Shown here in pieces: positions 14,516-23,199 of a stretch of 32,407 bases of DNA. The stretch is from Pseudomonadota bacterium. GTDB taxonomy: Bacteria > Chloroflexota > UBA6077 > JAJPGT01. A program made the position numbers and the translations under genes. The notes under the pieces were generated by a model, which saw only the letters and a list, made by a program, of their open reading frames with translations, was not told where the DNA came from and did not search any database. The first letter of the stretch is position 1, and every line of letters starts with the position of its first letter. The stretch spans positions 1 through 32,407 of the forward strand of contig JAJPGT010000093.1 of assembly GCA_021325655.1 (NCBI GenBank), given 5' to 3'.

Positions 14516-15937
14516 CTACCCGCCGCTCGGCTGCTGGGGCTGCGGGGCGAGGGTGATCTGGACGGTGCGGGTCTTCACCCCGGCCACCTCGGCCGCGCCT
14601 GGGTTCGCCACCACCGTCGCGGCGGCGGCCGGCGGCACCTGCTGCGGCGGGGCGAGGGTGACACTCACCTGGTCCCCGGGGCGCTTCGGCCAGAGCTCGC
14701 GCCGCAGGTCGCTGGTGCTGCGCACCGGTTGGCCATCGATCGCGATGATCAGGTCCTTGGGCTGCAATCCCGCCTGCGCCGCGGGCGAGCTCGGCACCAC
14801 CGCCTGGATCACCGCACCGGGGATGGCGGCAATCCCGTAGCGCGCCGCGATCGCCGGGCTGTTGTCCAGGGTAGAGATCCCCATGAACCCGTAGACCACC
14901 TTGCCGTTTTTGATCAGCTCGTCGGCGATCGGCTTGGCGGTGTTGATCGCGATTGCGAAGTTGATCCCCTGCGCCGGGATCGGCCCCTGCGGAGTCTGCT
15001 CCGCGAACACCCGCCCCAGGGTATTGATCCCGATGACGCGGCCTTGCAGGTCCAGCAGCGGCCCGCCGGAGTTGCCCGGATTGATCGCGGCGTCGGTCTG
15101 CACGAGGTCGAACAGGAAGGCGCCGGGGCCGGTGTCGCCGGTGTTCGGATTGGTGACCGGCGGCTCTTCTGCTGAGCGCCCCAGCGCGCTCACCACCCCG
15201 GTGGTCACGGTCGGGCCGCCCGGCAGCGCCAGCGCGTTCCCAATGGCGACCACCGTCTGGCCTACCAGCAGCTTGGAGGAATCGCCGAGCGGCAGCACGT
15301 TCAGCCCGGTCGGATCGATCTGCAGCACCGCCACGTCGGTGCGCGGGTCGGCTCCGACCAGCCTGGCGACCAGGTTGCGGCCGTCGAACGTGGTGACGGT
15401 GATGCGCTGCGCCCCGGCCACCACGTGGTTGTTAGTCAGCACGTGGCCCTGGTCGTCGATCAGGAAGCCGGTGCCGGCGCCCTGCGGGACGAGCAGTCCG
15501 GTCCCCTGCCCCCGCTGGTTCTGCGCCTCCTGCTCATTGGTCACCTGGACAACACCTGGCCGGCTCGCCTGCACCACCCGCACTACCGGCGAGCTGGCGG
15601 CGTCGCCCTCCGTGGGCGGGGCACTGGCAGTGGCGCTGGCGGTGGTGGCCGAGATGGATTGCGCCAGGCTGCCGCTGGCATCAGGCGTGCTGCTGGTGGC
15701 GGGGAGTGGCGCGTTCGTCGGGCCGGCGCTCCTTGGGGCAGGCGTGGCCGCGGCCGCCACTGTCACGACCGGCGATGGGGCGGCGGGCGTGCTCGTTGGC
15801 GGACTCTGCACCGTGGCGGTCTGTGACTGTTGCCCGCCGCAGCCGGCGAGCAGCAGGACAGGGCTGAGGGCTAACACGAGTGTGGCGAACACCCGAGCGT
15901 GGCGGGGCCGCAGTGGACGAGGGGTGGGACCAGGCAT
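14516..15937 (-). CDS. HtrA/DegP-like serine protease, lipoprotein
   Basis: This 473-residue protein starts with a lipoprotein signal: basic residues, a hydrophobic core at 17-30 and the lipobox LLLAGC with C33. A Ser/Thr/Pro/Ala-rich linker (about 38-115) spans to a trypsin-like domain with triad H171 (LTNNHVVAG), D201 (DPRTDVAVL) and S290 (NPGNSGGPL). One PDZ domain follows (about 360-450), with an extra insertion before the terminal strand. It would degrade or refold misfolded proteins outside the membrane, tethered by lipid. The ATG at 15937 follows GCAGGAG. A related protease lies at 19120. Confidence 0.92.
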   Translation of the reverse strand: MPGPTPRPLRPRHARVFATLVLALSPVLLLAGCGGQQSQTATVQSPPTSTPAAPSPVVTVAAAATPAPRSAGPTNAPLPATSSTPDASGSLAQSISATTASATASAPPTEGDAASSPVVRVVQASRPGVVQVTNEQEAQNQRGQGTGLLVPQGAGTGFLIDDQGHVLTNNHVVAGAQRITVTTFDGRNLVARLVGADPRTDVAVLQIDPTGLNVLPLGDSSKLLVGQTVVAIGNALALPGGPTVTTGVVSALGRSAEEPPVTNPNTGDTGPGAFLFDLVQTDAAINPGNSGGPLLDLQGRVIGINTLGRVFAEQTPQGPIPAQGINFAIAINTAKPIADELIKNGKVVYGFMGISTLDNSPAIAARYGIAAIPGAVIQAVVPSSPAAQAGLQPKDLIIAIDGQPVRSTSDLRRELWPKRPGDQVSVTLAPPQQVPPAAAATVVANPGAAEVAGVKTRTVQITLAPQPQQPSGG

Positions 15938-16099
15938 GGCAGGCTCCTGCACGAGGCCATCTTCGCAGCGGGGCGCCAGGGGCACCCCACGCGACGGGTC
16001 GCGTGGGGACCCCGCCAGGCCGCGCCCGCGCCGCTGCGTTGACAGAGCAGATTCCAGGCCAGCCCCGGGCGCGTCTCGGCGCGTTCCATCCCGCCCGGC

Positions 16100-16106
16100 G
16101 TACACT
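16100..16106 (+). promoter_or_regulatory. GTACACT -10 box for the ThDP enzyme gene
   Basis: GTACACT lies 31 nt upstream of the ATG at 16138, with GGAGGAG between. No convincing -35 hexamer is seen at the normal distance. Confidence 0.5.
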
Positions 16107-16137
16107 GCAGACCCTGAGTGGTGGGTTTGGAGGAGCC

Positions 16138-17799
16138 ATGGGGTGGATGAGCGGGGCGCGGGCGCTGACAGAGACGCTCGTTGCCGAGGGCGTTGAGCTG
16201 ATCTTCGGTAATCCCGGCACGACCGAGCTGGCGCTGCTGCGCGCGGTGCGCGAGGAGCCGCGGCTGCGCTACGTGCTGGTGCTTCAGGAGGCGGTGGCGC
16301 TCGGAATGGCCGACGGCTATGGCCGCGCCTCGGGCAAGGTTCCCTTTGTCAACCTGCATACCGTCCCGGGGCTCGCCAACGGCCTGAGCGTGCTCTACAA
16401 CCTGCGCTATGGCGGCTCGCCGCTCGTGCTCACCGCCGGCAGCCAGGACAGCCGCATCGCGCTGCGCGAGCCGTGGCTGAGCGGCGACCTGGTCGGGCTG
16501 GCCCGGCCGCTGACCAAGTGGGCGGCCGAGGTGCACCATGCCGCCGATCTGCCGCGCGCGCTCCATCGCGCCTTCAAGGTCGCCGCCCAGCCGCCCCAGG
16601 GGCCGGTGTTCCTCTCGCTCCCGCAAGACGTGCTGCTCGCCGAGGCAGAGATTCCGCCCCTGGCGCCAACGCCGGTGTACGACCGGCTGCGGCCCGACCC
16701 GCGCGCGCTGGAGGCCGCGGCCGCGACGCTGGCGGCGGCCCGGGCGCCGCTGGTGCTGGTCGGGGATGGAGTCGACCGCTCGGGTGCTCAGGCGGATGCG
16801 GTGGCGGCCGCGGAGCTGCTGGGCGCGCCGGTGTACAGCACCTGGCTAGCCGGGCTGCAGTTCCCCACCACCCACCCGCTCTGGGGCGGGCTGCTGGACC
16901 TCTGGGGCACCTTCGGCCGCCAGACGCTCCGCCAGGCCGACGTGGTGCTCGCGCTCGGAACAGACGTCTTCCAGTCGTTGGCCTACCACGAGCAGCCGCT
17001 GCTGGACGAGGGAGCGCGGGTAGTCCACCTGCATCCCGACCCGTGGGAGCTGGGGAAGAACGAGCCGAGCGTGGCGGTGCAGGGCGACGTGCGCGAGGCG
17101 CTGGCGGAGCTGCTGCCGCTGCTGGAGGCGCGGCTCGCGCCGGCGGCGCGCCAGGCGGCCGAGCGGCGGCTGGCGGTGGAGCGACGGCTGGCGGAGGCGC
17201 GGGCGGCGCGGCGGGCCCGCTGGCACGCTGGCTGGGAGCAGCGGCCGATCCGCCCCGGCCGGCTGATGGCTGAGCTGGTGCAGGCGCTGCCAGGCGAGGC
17301 GGCAGTGGTCGACGATGCGATCAGCTCTGGCCCGCCGCTGCGCGACCTGCTCCCCATCACCCGCCCGGGCGTCTACTACAACACCCGCGGCGGTGGGGCG
17401 CTGGGCTGGGGCATCGGGGCGGCGCTGGGCATAGCCCTGGCCCAGCCTGGCCGGGAGGTGGTGGCGGTGGTGGGCGACGGCACCGCGCTGATGGCGATCC
17501 ACGGCCTGTGGACCGCTGCCGAGCAGCGCCTCCCGGTGAAGCTCGTCGTCTGCGACAACGCCAGCTACCGTGTCCTGCGGGTCAACGCGAACCGCCTGTT
17601 CGGGGACGAAACCGGGGGCCTGCCACTGCCGGGGCTCGACTTCGACCGGCCGCGGCTCGACTTCGTCCAGCTCGCTGAAGGCTTCGGCGTTCCGGCGAGC
17701 CGGGTGGAGGACCCGGCCGCCCTCGGCTCAGCCCTGCGCGAACTGTTCAGCTTGCCGGGCCCGGCGCTGCTGGACGTGGTAGTCGACCCGCGGGTGTAG
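16138..17799 (+). CDS. ThDP-dependent 2-oxoacid decarboxylase, benzoylformate decarboxylase-like
   Basis: This 553-residue enzyme has the three-part ThDP-enzyme layout. The N-terminal Pyr domain has GNPGTTEL, catalytic E51 (VLQEA) and H74 in VNLHTVPG. The middle domain spans about 185-330. The C-terminal PP domain has the ThDP/Mg motif G446-D-G...N474. The GNPG-x-x-E, ADGYGRASG and NLHT blocks and the VKWAAEV stretch closely match benzoylformate decarboxylase (MdlC), where Ser of GNPGS is replaced here by Thr28. The likely reaction is non-oxidative decarboxylation of an aryl or branched 2-oxoacid to an aldehyde. The gene stands alone; no mandelate genes are near, so the true substrate is open. 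The ATG follows GGAGGAG. Confidence 0.85.
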   Translation: MGWMSGARALTETLVAEGVELIFGNPGTTELALLRAVREEPRLRYVLVLQEAVALGMADGYGRASGKVPFVNLHTVPGLANGLSVLYNLRYGGSPLVLTAGSQDSRIALREPWLSGDLVGLARPLTKWAAEVHHAADLPRALHRAFKVAAQPPQGPVFLSLPQDVLLAEAEIPPLAPTPVYDRLRPDPRALEAAAATLAAARAPLVLVGDGVDRSGAQADAVAAAELLGAPVYSTWLAGLQFPTTHPLWGGLLDLWGTFGRQTLRQADVVLALGTDVFQSLAYHEQPLLDEGARVVHLHPDPWELGKNEPSVAVQGDVREALAELLPLLEARLAPAARQAAERRLAVERRLAEARAARRARWHAGWEQRPIRPGRLMAELVQALPGEAAVVDDAISSGPPLRDLLPITRPGVYYNTRGGGALGWGIGAALGIALAQPGREVVAVVGDGTALMAIHGLWTAAEQRLPVKLVVCDNASYRVLRVNANRLFGDETGGLPLPGLDFDRPRLDFVQLAEGFGVPASRVEDPAALGSALRELFSLPGPALLDVVVDPRV

Positions 17800-17800
17800 C

Positions 17801-17836
17801 CGCGGCCCTCAGGAGTCTGAAACCCCAAAGGCCGCG
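17801..17836 (+). terminator. Weak hairpin after the ThDP enzyme gene
   Basis: CGCGGCC pairs with GGCCGCG across 22 nt that contain a nested TCAG-GAGT-CTGA. It directly follows the stop at 17799. There is no T-run, so termination here is plausible but weakly supported. Confidence 0.35.
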
Positions 17837-17875
17837 TGCCGCCAGCAGCATCTTCTCTGACACGGATGTGGGGGA

Positions 17876-18211
17876 ATGGGCGGAGTACGATTCGTCGCAG
17901 CGATCTTCGGCATCATCGGCTGGATTACCCTTGCGATCGGCGCGCTCGCGTTCGTCGGGCTCCTCTTGGAGGTGGGCAAGAGCCCATTGGGTCTCGTCAG
18001 CTCCTTTGGGGCGCTGGTTGGCGCGCTCGCGCTTGCCCTGGGGCCACTCTTCCTCTGGGCAGTGCTCAAAGCTTTGATCGAGATCCAGGACCAGGTCAGT
18101 CGCCTGCGCCTCGAAACCGCGGCTCGCCAGCAGGGCGCGGCGAAGCCGGGGCAGGCGATCCCGGCCGATCCGTCCCCTGGTGGGAACAATCCCGCAGCAC
18201 TCTCCTCTTAG
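17876..18211 (+). CDS. Small two-helix membrane protein, unrecognised
   Basis: This 111-residue protein has two hydrophobic segments (about residues 5-30 and 42-65). A short amphipathic stretch follows (ALIEIQDQVSRLRLETAARQQ, coiled-coil-like) and then a Pro/Gly/Asn-rich tail. The ribosome site (GTGGGGGA) is weak but acceptable. Two helices plus a coiled coil suggest a small membrane scaffold, but I do not recognise the family. It is convergent with the CYTH gene; the 159 bp between them show no strong terminator. Confidence 0.65.
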   Translation: MGGVRFVAAIFGIIGWITLAIGALAFVGLLLEVGKSPLGLVSSFGALVGALALALGPLFLWAVLKALIEIQDQVSRLRLETAARQQGAAKPGQAIPADPSPGGNNPAALSS

Positions 18212-18370
18212 CTGCGGCGCAACAGCGTCAAGCGAACTCTGCGCGCAGGTGGGCGCCTCTCGGACAGCGGCACTCGCGGCGTCGTGACCGACGATATCGA
18301 AAATGCCATCCGGCAAACAAAGCCGCGCTCCTGGCGCTGCTCGGCGACGCCGCTCCGTCCTCGGGCGCTC

Positions 18371-18982
18371 TCAGTCGTCCTCCAGCAGTGCCAGGGCGCG
18401 GGCCAGCTTGCTCCGCGGCTCGGGGACAAGCGGAAGCGCGGCCCGCAGACGCGCCTCCAACTGCGGCAGGTCGGCCTCGCTGCCCTGGCCCATCAGCTCC
18501 AGCTCCAGCTCGCGGAACGGCTCCTGGCGTCCACCAGCGCTGATGATCCCTTCGTCCAGCGCCAGCTCGCCCACCTCGGCCTGGCCGAGCCGGACCCGCC
18601 AGGTCCTGCGCTGGTTCTGCACCGCGGCCAGTGGCGCGAGCGGCTCGCCGCCGGCCAGCGCCTGCACCCGCGCCTGGAGCGCGGCAGGCCAGGCGGCGGG
18701 ATCGAGACTGGGCTGGCGGAGCTCCGCCTCGTGCTCCTCGCGCCGATGCACCGCGCCCTGGACGCGACCCGGGCCTTTGAGGGTGAGGAACGTCCGTGGC
18801 CCGTCGCGACGGAGCCGCACCGACCAGCCGGCGCGGGTGATGGCCCGCCCCGGTGTGTCCAGCAGGGTATCGGCCAGCGCGTGCGTGGCGTGCCCTTCGA
18901 GCCGGTAGGGCGCGAGGTCTAGGCGTTCCACCGCGTCCGGGTCGATCGGGTCGAGCAGTCGGTACTTCGCTTCGATCTCCAC
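18371..18982 (-). CDS. CYTH domain protein (triphosphatase/class IV cyclase-like)
   Basis: This 203-residue protein opens with the ExExK signature (E2, E4, K6), which in CYTH enzymes binds metal and triphosphate. Further strands match the tunnel fold: SVRLRRDG, TFLTLKGPG, RREEHEAEL, GELALDEG and FRELELELM. The likely activity is hydrolysis of inorganic triphosphate or thiamine triphosphate; adenylate cyclisation is less likely. The fused CHAD domain of many polyphosphate-binding relatives is absent. The GTG start follows GGAGGAG. It is divergent from the HtrA gene at 19120, with a 137-bp shared control region. Confidence 0.88.
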   Translation of the reverse strand: MEIEAKYRLLDPIDPDAVERLDLAPYRLEGHATHALADTLLDTPGRAITRAGWSVRLRRDGPRTFLTLKGPGRVQGAVHRREEHEAELRQPSLDPAAWPAALQARVQALAGGEPLAPLAAVQNQRRTWRVRLGQAEVGELALDEGIISAGGRQEPFRELELELMGQGSEADLPQLEARLRAALPLVPEPRSKLARALALLEDD

Positions 18983-19119
18983 CTCGGTGGCTCCTCCTGG
19001 CGCTTATCCAGGTCTTACCCGGTTCTCATCTCCTGGTCATGGTGATCTTCGTTCGAGCGGGTATACCTGGAATAGTGCGACACGGAGCCCGATACAGGGC
19101 AGACTGGCTGGAGGAATCA

Positions 19120-20346
19120 ATGCGTGATTCAGATGACTCGCCCCCCTTTCCTCCCACTGCGTCGGACGTGCCCGCGCCACCGCACACCCCGGCGGTGGCG
19201 TCGACGCGACGGCGGGAATACCGTGGCGCGATCGGCCTGGTGGCTGGCGCGCTGATGGTCGGTGCGGTGGCTGGGGGCGCGGCCGGGGCGGCTGTCAGCA
19301 GCCACCTGATCCCGACCCCTGTTGCCCCGATCATCGTCAACACCCCGGCCGGGACGCCGCTGAACGCCCCGGCCCCTGCCCCCGCCGCCGCGCCAGCGGC
19401 TGCCGTGCCCCAGGACTACTCGGACCTGTACACCCGGGCCGCTCCGGGCGTGGTGTACATCGCGGCTGGCAGCGGCTTCAACGGCGGAGTGGGCTCTGGG
19501 GTGGTCATCGACACCGACGGCCACATTCTTACCAACAACCACGTGGTGGCCGGAGCGCGGCAGCTCACGGTGCGGCTCTCCGATGGCACGGAGGCGAGCG
19601 CGAAGGTGCTGGGGCGTGACCCCTCCGGGGATCTGGCGCTGATCCAGGCCGATCTTCCGCGCGACAAGCTGGTTCCGCTGCCGCTGGGCGACTCGGACGC
19701 GGTGCGGCCCGGTGAACCGGTGGTCGCCATTGGCAATCCGCTAGGCCTGGACAACACCATCACCGCCGGGATCGTCAGCGCCGTCGACCGCACCCAGTCG
19801 GAGGGGAGCGGCCGGCCGCTGCGCGGGCTGATTCAGACCGACGCGGCGATCAACCCCGGCAACTCGGGGGGGCCGCTGCTGAACGCCCGGGGGGAAGTGA
19901 TCGGGATCAACACCCTGGGGCTGGGCCGTGGCGGCGCCCAGGGGATCAACTTCGCCGTCCCGATCAACGCCTTCAAGCAGCTCGAACCCCGGCTCCTGGC
20001 CGGCGAGGTGATCCAGCACCCCTGGCTCGGGATCTCGGGTCGCGACGTGACCCCGTCGAACAAGGCTGAACTGGGCGTGAGTGTGGACCACGGGGTGCTG
20101 ATCCTGCAGGTGGTGCCCGACAGCCCGGCGGCGCGCGCCGGGCTGCGGGGTGGGAGCGGTGCCCAGGGCAACGAGCGGGGCGGCGATGTGATCCTGGAAG
20201 TCGCCGGGCAGCCAGTGAAGACGACCAACGACATCGGCCGGGCGCTCGACCAGCACGCGCCAGGCGACACCATCCAGGTGAAGATCAATCGCCAGGGCCA
20301 GGAGCAGACAGTGAACGTTACCCTGCAGGCCTGGCCGACCTCCTAA
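19120..20346 (+). CDS. HtrA/DegP-like serine protease, membrane-anchored
   Basis: This 408-residue protein has a short acidic/Pro cytosolic N-terminus, one membrane helix (about residues 37-60) and a Pro/Ala linker to about 96. A trypsin-like domain follows with triad H141 (LTNNHVVAG), D171 (DPSGDLAL) and S249 (NPGNSGGPL), then a C-terminal PDZ domain (about 305-405). The layout is that of DegS/HtrA-type proteases acting outside the membrane. It shares LTNNHVVAGA and QTDAAINPGNSGGPL with the lipoprotein paralog 3 kb away but is anchored differently. The ATG follows CTGGAGG. The longer frame upstream lacks support. Confidence 0.94.
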   Translation: MRDSDDSPPFPPTASDVPAPPHTPAVASTRRREYRGAIGLVAGALMVGAVAGGAAGAAVSSHLIPTPVAPIIVNTPAGTPLNAPAPAPAAAPAAAVPQDYSDLYTRAAPGVVYIAAGSGFNGGVGSGVVIDTDGHILTNNHVVAGARQLTVRLSDGTEASAKVLGRDPSGDLALIQADLPRDKLVPLPLGDSDAVRPGEPVVAIGNPLGLDNTITAGIVSAVDRTQSEGSGRPLRGLIQTDAAINPGNSGGPLLNARGEVIGINTLGLGRGGAQGINFAVPINAFKQLEPRLLAGEVIQHPWLGISGRDVTPSNKAELGVSVDHGVLILQVVPDSPAARAGLRGGSGAQGNERGGDVILEVAGQPVKTTNDIGRALDQHAPGDTIQVKINRQGQEQTVNVTLQAWPTS

Positions 20347-20363
20347 CCCTAGCTACACTCTCC

Positions 20364-20403
20364 CCGCGTGGCCCCGGCCGGGTGCCCGGCCGGGGCCACG
20401 CGG
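20364..20403. terminator. 19-bp perfect bidirectional terminator hairpin
   Basis: A 19-bp perfect stem (arms 20364-20382 and 20385-20403) around a 2-nt loop fills the gap between the convergent HtrA and AI-2E transporter genes. It is almost entirely G/C and is the strongest hairpin in the window. Confidence 0.85.
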
Positions 20404-20405
20404 CG

Positions 20406-21542
20406 TTACTCCTCCGGGTGCAGCCGCTCCCAGCGCAGCTCGTCCAGAATCACCGCCAGCGCGGCGGCCACGGGGACTGCCACCAGCGCCCCGCCGATCC
20501 CGAGCAGCTCGCCACCGATGATGAGCGCGATAATCACCGCCAGCGGGTGGATCGCCACCGCCCGCTCCATGATCTTCGGCACCAGCAGGTTGTTCTCGAG
20601 CTGCTGCACCACCAGGTACATGATTGCCGTGGCCAGCGCGAGCAGGGGCGACTGCGTCAGCGCCACGATCACGGCGGGGATCGCCGAGAGCACCGGCCCG
20701 ACGATCGGGATCGCCTCCCCGACGGCCGCCACCACCGCGAGCAGGAGCGCGCCCTGCACTCCGAGCACCGTCAGCCCGAGGTACACCACCACGCCGATCA
20801 CCAGGCTCAGCTCTACCTGGCCGATCAGCCAGCCGCCCATGCGCTCCCCGATGCGGTCGGTCACCCGGCGCAGCCGCTCGCGCCGCGCTGGGGCGACGAA
20901 CGACAGGAAGTACTCACGGATGCGGGCGCCATCGACGATCAAATACAGCGTGATCAGCAGCACCAGCACCGCGGAGACGAGCCCACTGAAGACGCCGAGG
21001 GCGAACTCGAGGACCACGAACGCCTGAGTGAGCACCGCGCCGATCTGCTCGCCCAGCCCCGTCACCTGCTGCGCGAGCTGCTGATCGAGTGGAGGCAGAA
21101 AGGGGAACCGCTTGCGCAGGTCGAGCAGCGTCTGCTGGATGCGCGCCCCGTACTGGGGTGCGTCCCGAACCAGCTCCGCCGTCTGCTGAACGAGCGGCGG
21201 GACGACGAGCACCAGGAAGCCGACGACGGCGAGGATGAACGCCAGGTAGATCAGCAGTACCGCCGCGCCGCGCGGGAGGCCGAGGCGATGCAGTTGGCGG
21301 ACGAGTGGGGCGAGGCCCGTGGCGAGGATGACCGCGGCCAGGAGCCGCAGCAGCACCCCGGAGAGCATCACTACCAGCCAGAGGCCGACGACCACTGCTG
21401 TGGTCAGGAGGACGATCCGCAGCGCGAGCCTCCAGGGATCGCTCGCCCGGATGACCAGCGGGCGGCGCGGCGCGGCCGGCTCCGCGGGGGCGGTGGGAGC
21501 GGTCTCTGGGTTCCGGGGGGCGGGCGGCGAGGGGTCGGCCAT
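20406..21542 (-). CDS. AI-2E family (PerM) transporter
   Basis: This 378-residue membrane protein has about eight hydrophobic segments. Conserved blocks are typical of the PerM/YdiK/TqsA family: LLIYLAFILAVVGFLVLVVPPLVQQ, the long helical soluble stretch at about 125-185, and GEAIPIVGPVLSAIPAVIVAL near residues 275-295, plus a C-terminal LGIGGALVAVPVAA. Family members export autoinducer-2 or exchange ions; which applies here is unknown. The N-terminus (1-35) is Pro/Ala-rich and cytosolic. The ATG at 21542 follows CGGGAGC; the 156-codon extension upstream is rejected as low-complexity. Confidence 0.9.
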   Translation of the reverse strand: MADPSPPAPRNPETAPTAPAEPAAPRRPLVIRASDPWRLALRIVLLTTAVVVGLWLVVMLSGVLLRLLAAVILATGLAPLVRQLHRLGLPRGAAVLLIYLAFILAVVGFLVLVVPPLVQQTAELVRDAPQYGARIQQTLLDLRKRFPFLPPLDQQLAQQVTGLGEQIGAVLTQAFVVLEFALGVFSGLVSAVLVLLITLYLIVDGARIREYFLSFVAPARRERLRRVTDRIGERMGGWLIGQVELSLVIGVVVYLGLTVLGVQGALLLAVVAAVGEAIPIVGPVLSAIPAVIVALTQSPLLALATAIMYLVVQQLENNLLVPKIMERAVAIHPLAVIIALIIGGELLGIGGALVAVPVAAALAVILDELRWERLHPEE

Positions 21543-21853
21543 GCTGCTCCCGGTGGGGCTGGAGATCGCTCCGCGCCCGAGGTGTCTGTCGGCTGGCCTG
21601 CTGCCCCGCCGGACCAGCGCGTGGGGCGGCGCTGGCGGCGCGCCAGCGCACGCTACATCAGCAGAGGGTACGGGCCGCGCGGCCGCGCGGCAAGGAGCGG
21701 TGGGGGGCTGGATCCGCGGCGGGTAGCGGACGCTCTGAGCGCGGGCGAGCGATCGCGCGGCTGGCCCCGGGGTGGACCACTGCCGCTGTAGGCACGGGAT
21801 GTGCGCTCCCCGCGATGGCCGAGCCAACCAGCAGGTGAGGAATAAGGAATAAG
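21543..21853. other. Intergenic region with an 18-bp palindrome
   Basis: The 311 bp between divergent genes contain a perfect palindrome GCCGCGCGGCCGCGCGGC at 21674-21691. A short direct repeat GGAATAAGGAATAA lies at the right end, just before the DUF1360 start, and supplies its ribosome site. No coding sequence or strong promoter is recognisable on either strand. Confidence 0.5.
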
Positions 21854-22450
21854 ATGTCTGCTTCCGACCCAGCCCGCTCTGAGACGGGCGCGGCGTCCCC
21901 GCACCGCGCCAGCAGCCCTGGGGAGACGTCTGCTTCCCCCCGCGCGCGTCCTGGAGCCGACGCGCACACGGCGACGGAGCAGCGGGCAACCAAGCTAACG
22001 TTAATGGCACTGTTCTTCGGCATCCTCGGGACGTTCTCGCTCCGCGCGGTCCATCGGGACCGCGACCTTCAGCTCAGCCCGTTCGACCTGCTGCTGCTCG
22101 GCCTCGCCAGCTTCCGCACCGGGCGGATGATCGCCTACGAGCGGGTCGCTCAGCCCCTCCGTGCCCCCTTCACCGTGACCAAGCCGGACGATACCGGGGC
22201 TGGCGAGACGGTGGTCGCGGTGGAGCGCGGCTCCGGGGTGCGGCGGGCGATCGGCGAGCTTGTCTCCTGCCCGATCTGTGTCGGTACCTGGGTCGCGGCC
22301 GGGCTGGTGTATGGGCTGCACCTGCTCCCCCGGCCGACACGCGTCTACCTGGCGGTCATGAGCACGACCGGCGTGGCAGAGGTGTTGTACGAGCTGAACG
22401 AGGCGCTGACCTGGCTAGCCGAGGCCGCGCGCAAGCGCAGCGCCGAGTGA
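21854..22450 (+). CDS. DUF1360 family membrane protein
   Basis: This 198-residue protein has a Ser/Ala/Pro-rich N-terminus (1-45), a hydrophobic stretch near 48-62, and the block PFDLLLLGLASFRTGRMIAYERV. It then has the DUF1360 signature GELVSCPICVGTWVAAGLVYGL, with the Cys-Pro-x-Cys pair, and a C-terminal helix pair. DUF1360 members are small membrane proteins, some noted in Bacillus spore formation, with no known activity. The ATG follows AAGGAATAAG. A degraded transposase begins 6 bp after its stop. Confidence 0.82.
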   Translation: MSASDPARSETGAASPHRASSPGETSASPRARPGADAHTATEQRATKLTLMALFFGILGTFSLRAVHRDRDLQLSPFDLLLLGLASFRTGRMIAYERVAQPLRAPFTVTKPDDTGAGETVVAVERGSGVRRAIGELVSCPICVGTWVAAGLVYGLHLLPRPTRVYLAVMSTTGVAEVLYELNEALTWLAEAARKRSAE

Positions 22451-22455
22451 CCGCT

Positions 22456-23083
22456 CGCCCTGGCCGCGTGAGCCGTCGCCTGGCCAGACCCGTCGGGCCG
22501 CGGCGCGGATCTCCGCCCTCCTCCAGGCGGAGGCCCTGGCGGCTCCCGACCCGCTGGCGCGGGCCAAGGTCGGCGCGATCCAGCTCGCCGCCCAGCACCG
22601 GCTGCTGCTGCCCCGCCAGCGCGCCGCCTGGGAAGCTCGCCTGCGCACGCTGCTGACCGGGGAGGGAGCCCACCCTAACGGCGAGGTCCTGCTGAGCCTG
22701 CCCGGGCTGGCCGCGCGGCTGGACGCCAGGGTGCTGGGCGAGATCGGGGACCGCCGCGAGCGGTGCCCCACCCCGGCCGCCCTGCACTGCTCCACCGCCC
22801 CGGTTTCCAGAGCCTCCGGGCGCAGGCGGGAGGCGCCACCCGCGGGGCGTGCAGCCGCTGCCTCCGCCAGGCGCAGCAGCGCCGGGCGTGCTGTTCGCTG
22901 CCTTGCTCCCCCTGGGCCTCGCCTTGTCCTCAGGCCAGCGTGCGGAGCCCCTTCACGGCCCCGCGTGCCCTGGCTCACCGCGGGCTGGAGATCCTCCACC
23001 ACCTGCTGGCGGCCGGGCAGCGCTACGACGAGGCCGTGCACCGCCGGAACTGCGCCAAGCCGCCGAGACCGACCGCCGCCTGA
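22456..23083 (+). pseudogene. IS110-family transposase, decayed C-terminal part
   Basis: Conceptual translation shows the C-terminal half of an IS110/IS116/IS902 transposase spread over several frames. One frame gives the helical region followed by VLLSLPGLAARLDARVLGEIGD and RCPTPAALHC...TAPVSRASGR. After a frameshift near 22840 the CSRCLRQAQQRRACC part continues, and after another near 22950 the end reads LAHRGLEILHHLLAAGQRYDEAVHRRN. The normal YAG of 'CYAGTAPVTRASG' is lost by a small deletion. The N-terminal DEDD catalytic domain is absent. Frameshifts plus truncation make it non-functional. Edges are approximate; the flanks show no clear target repeat. Confidence 0.8.
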
Positions 23084-23199
23084 TCAGGGGCTTGACGTAG
23101 GACGTCTTTCGGCGCCAGCCCTCTACTTTCCGCTCTTGCTGGCGAATACAGAACCTAGCCGTAGATGGCCTGCCCAGGAAATCGGGCCGCCAGTAAAGA

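Noticed and set aside
20382..21791. Plus-strand open frame of 469 codons opposite the AI-2E transporter
   Set aside because: The antisense strand encodes a clear PerM protein; this frame reads as His/Gln/Arg-rich shadow sequence.
22447..22656. Small 69-codon gene after the DUF1360 gene
   Set aside because: It is an Arg/Pro/Ser-rich frame overlying the IS110 remnant, whose true frame gives recognisable transposase sequence.
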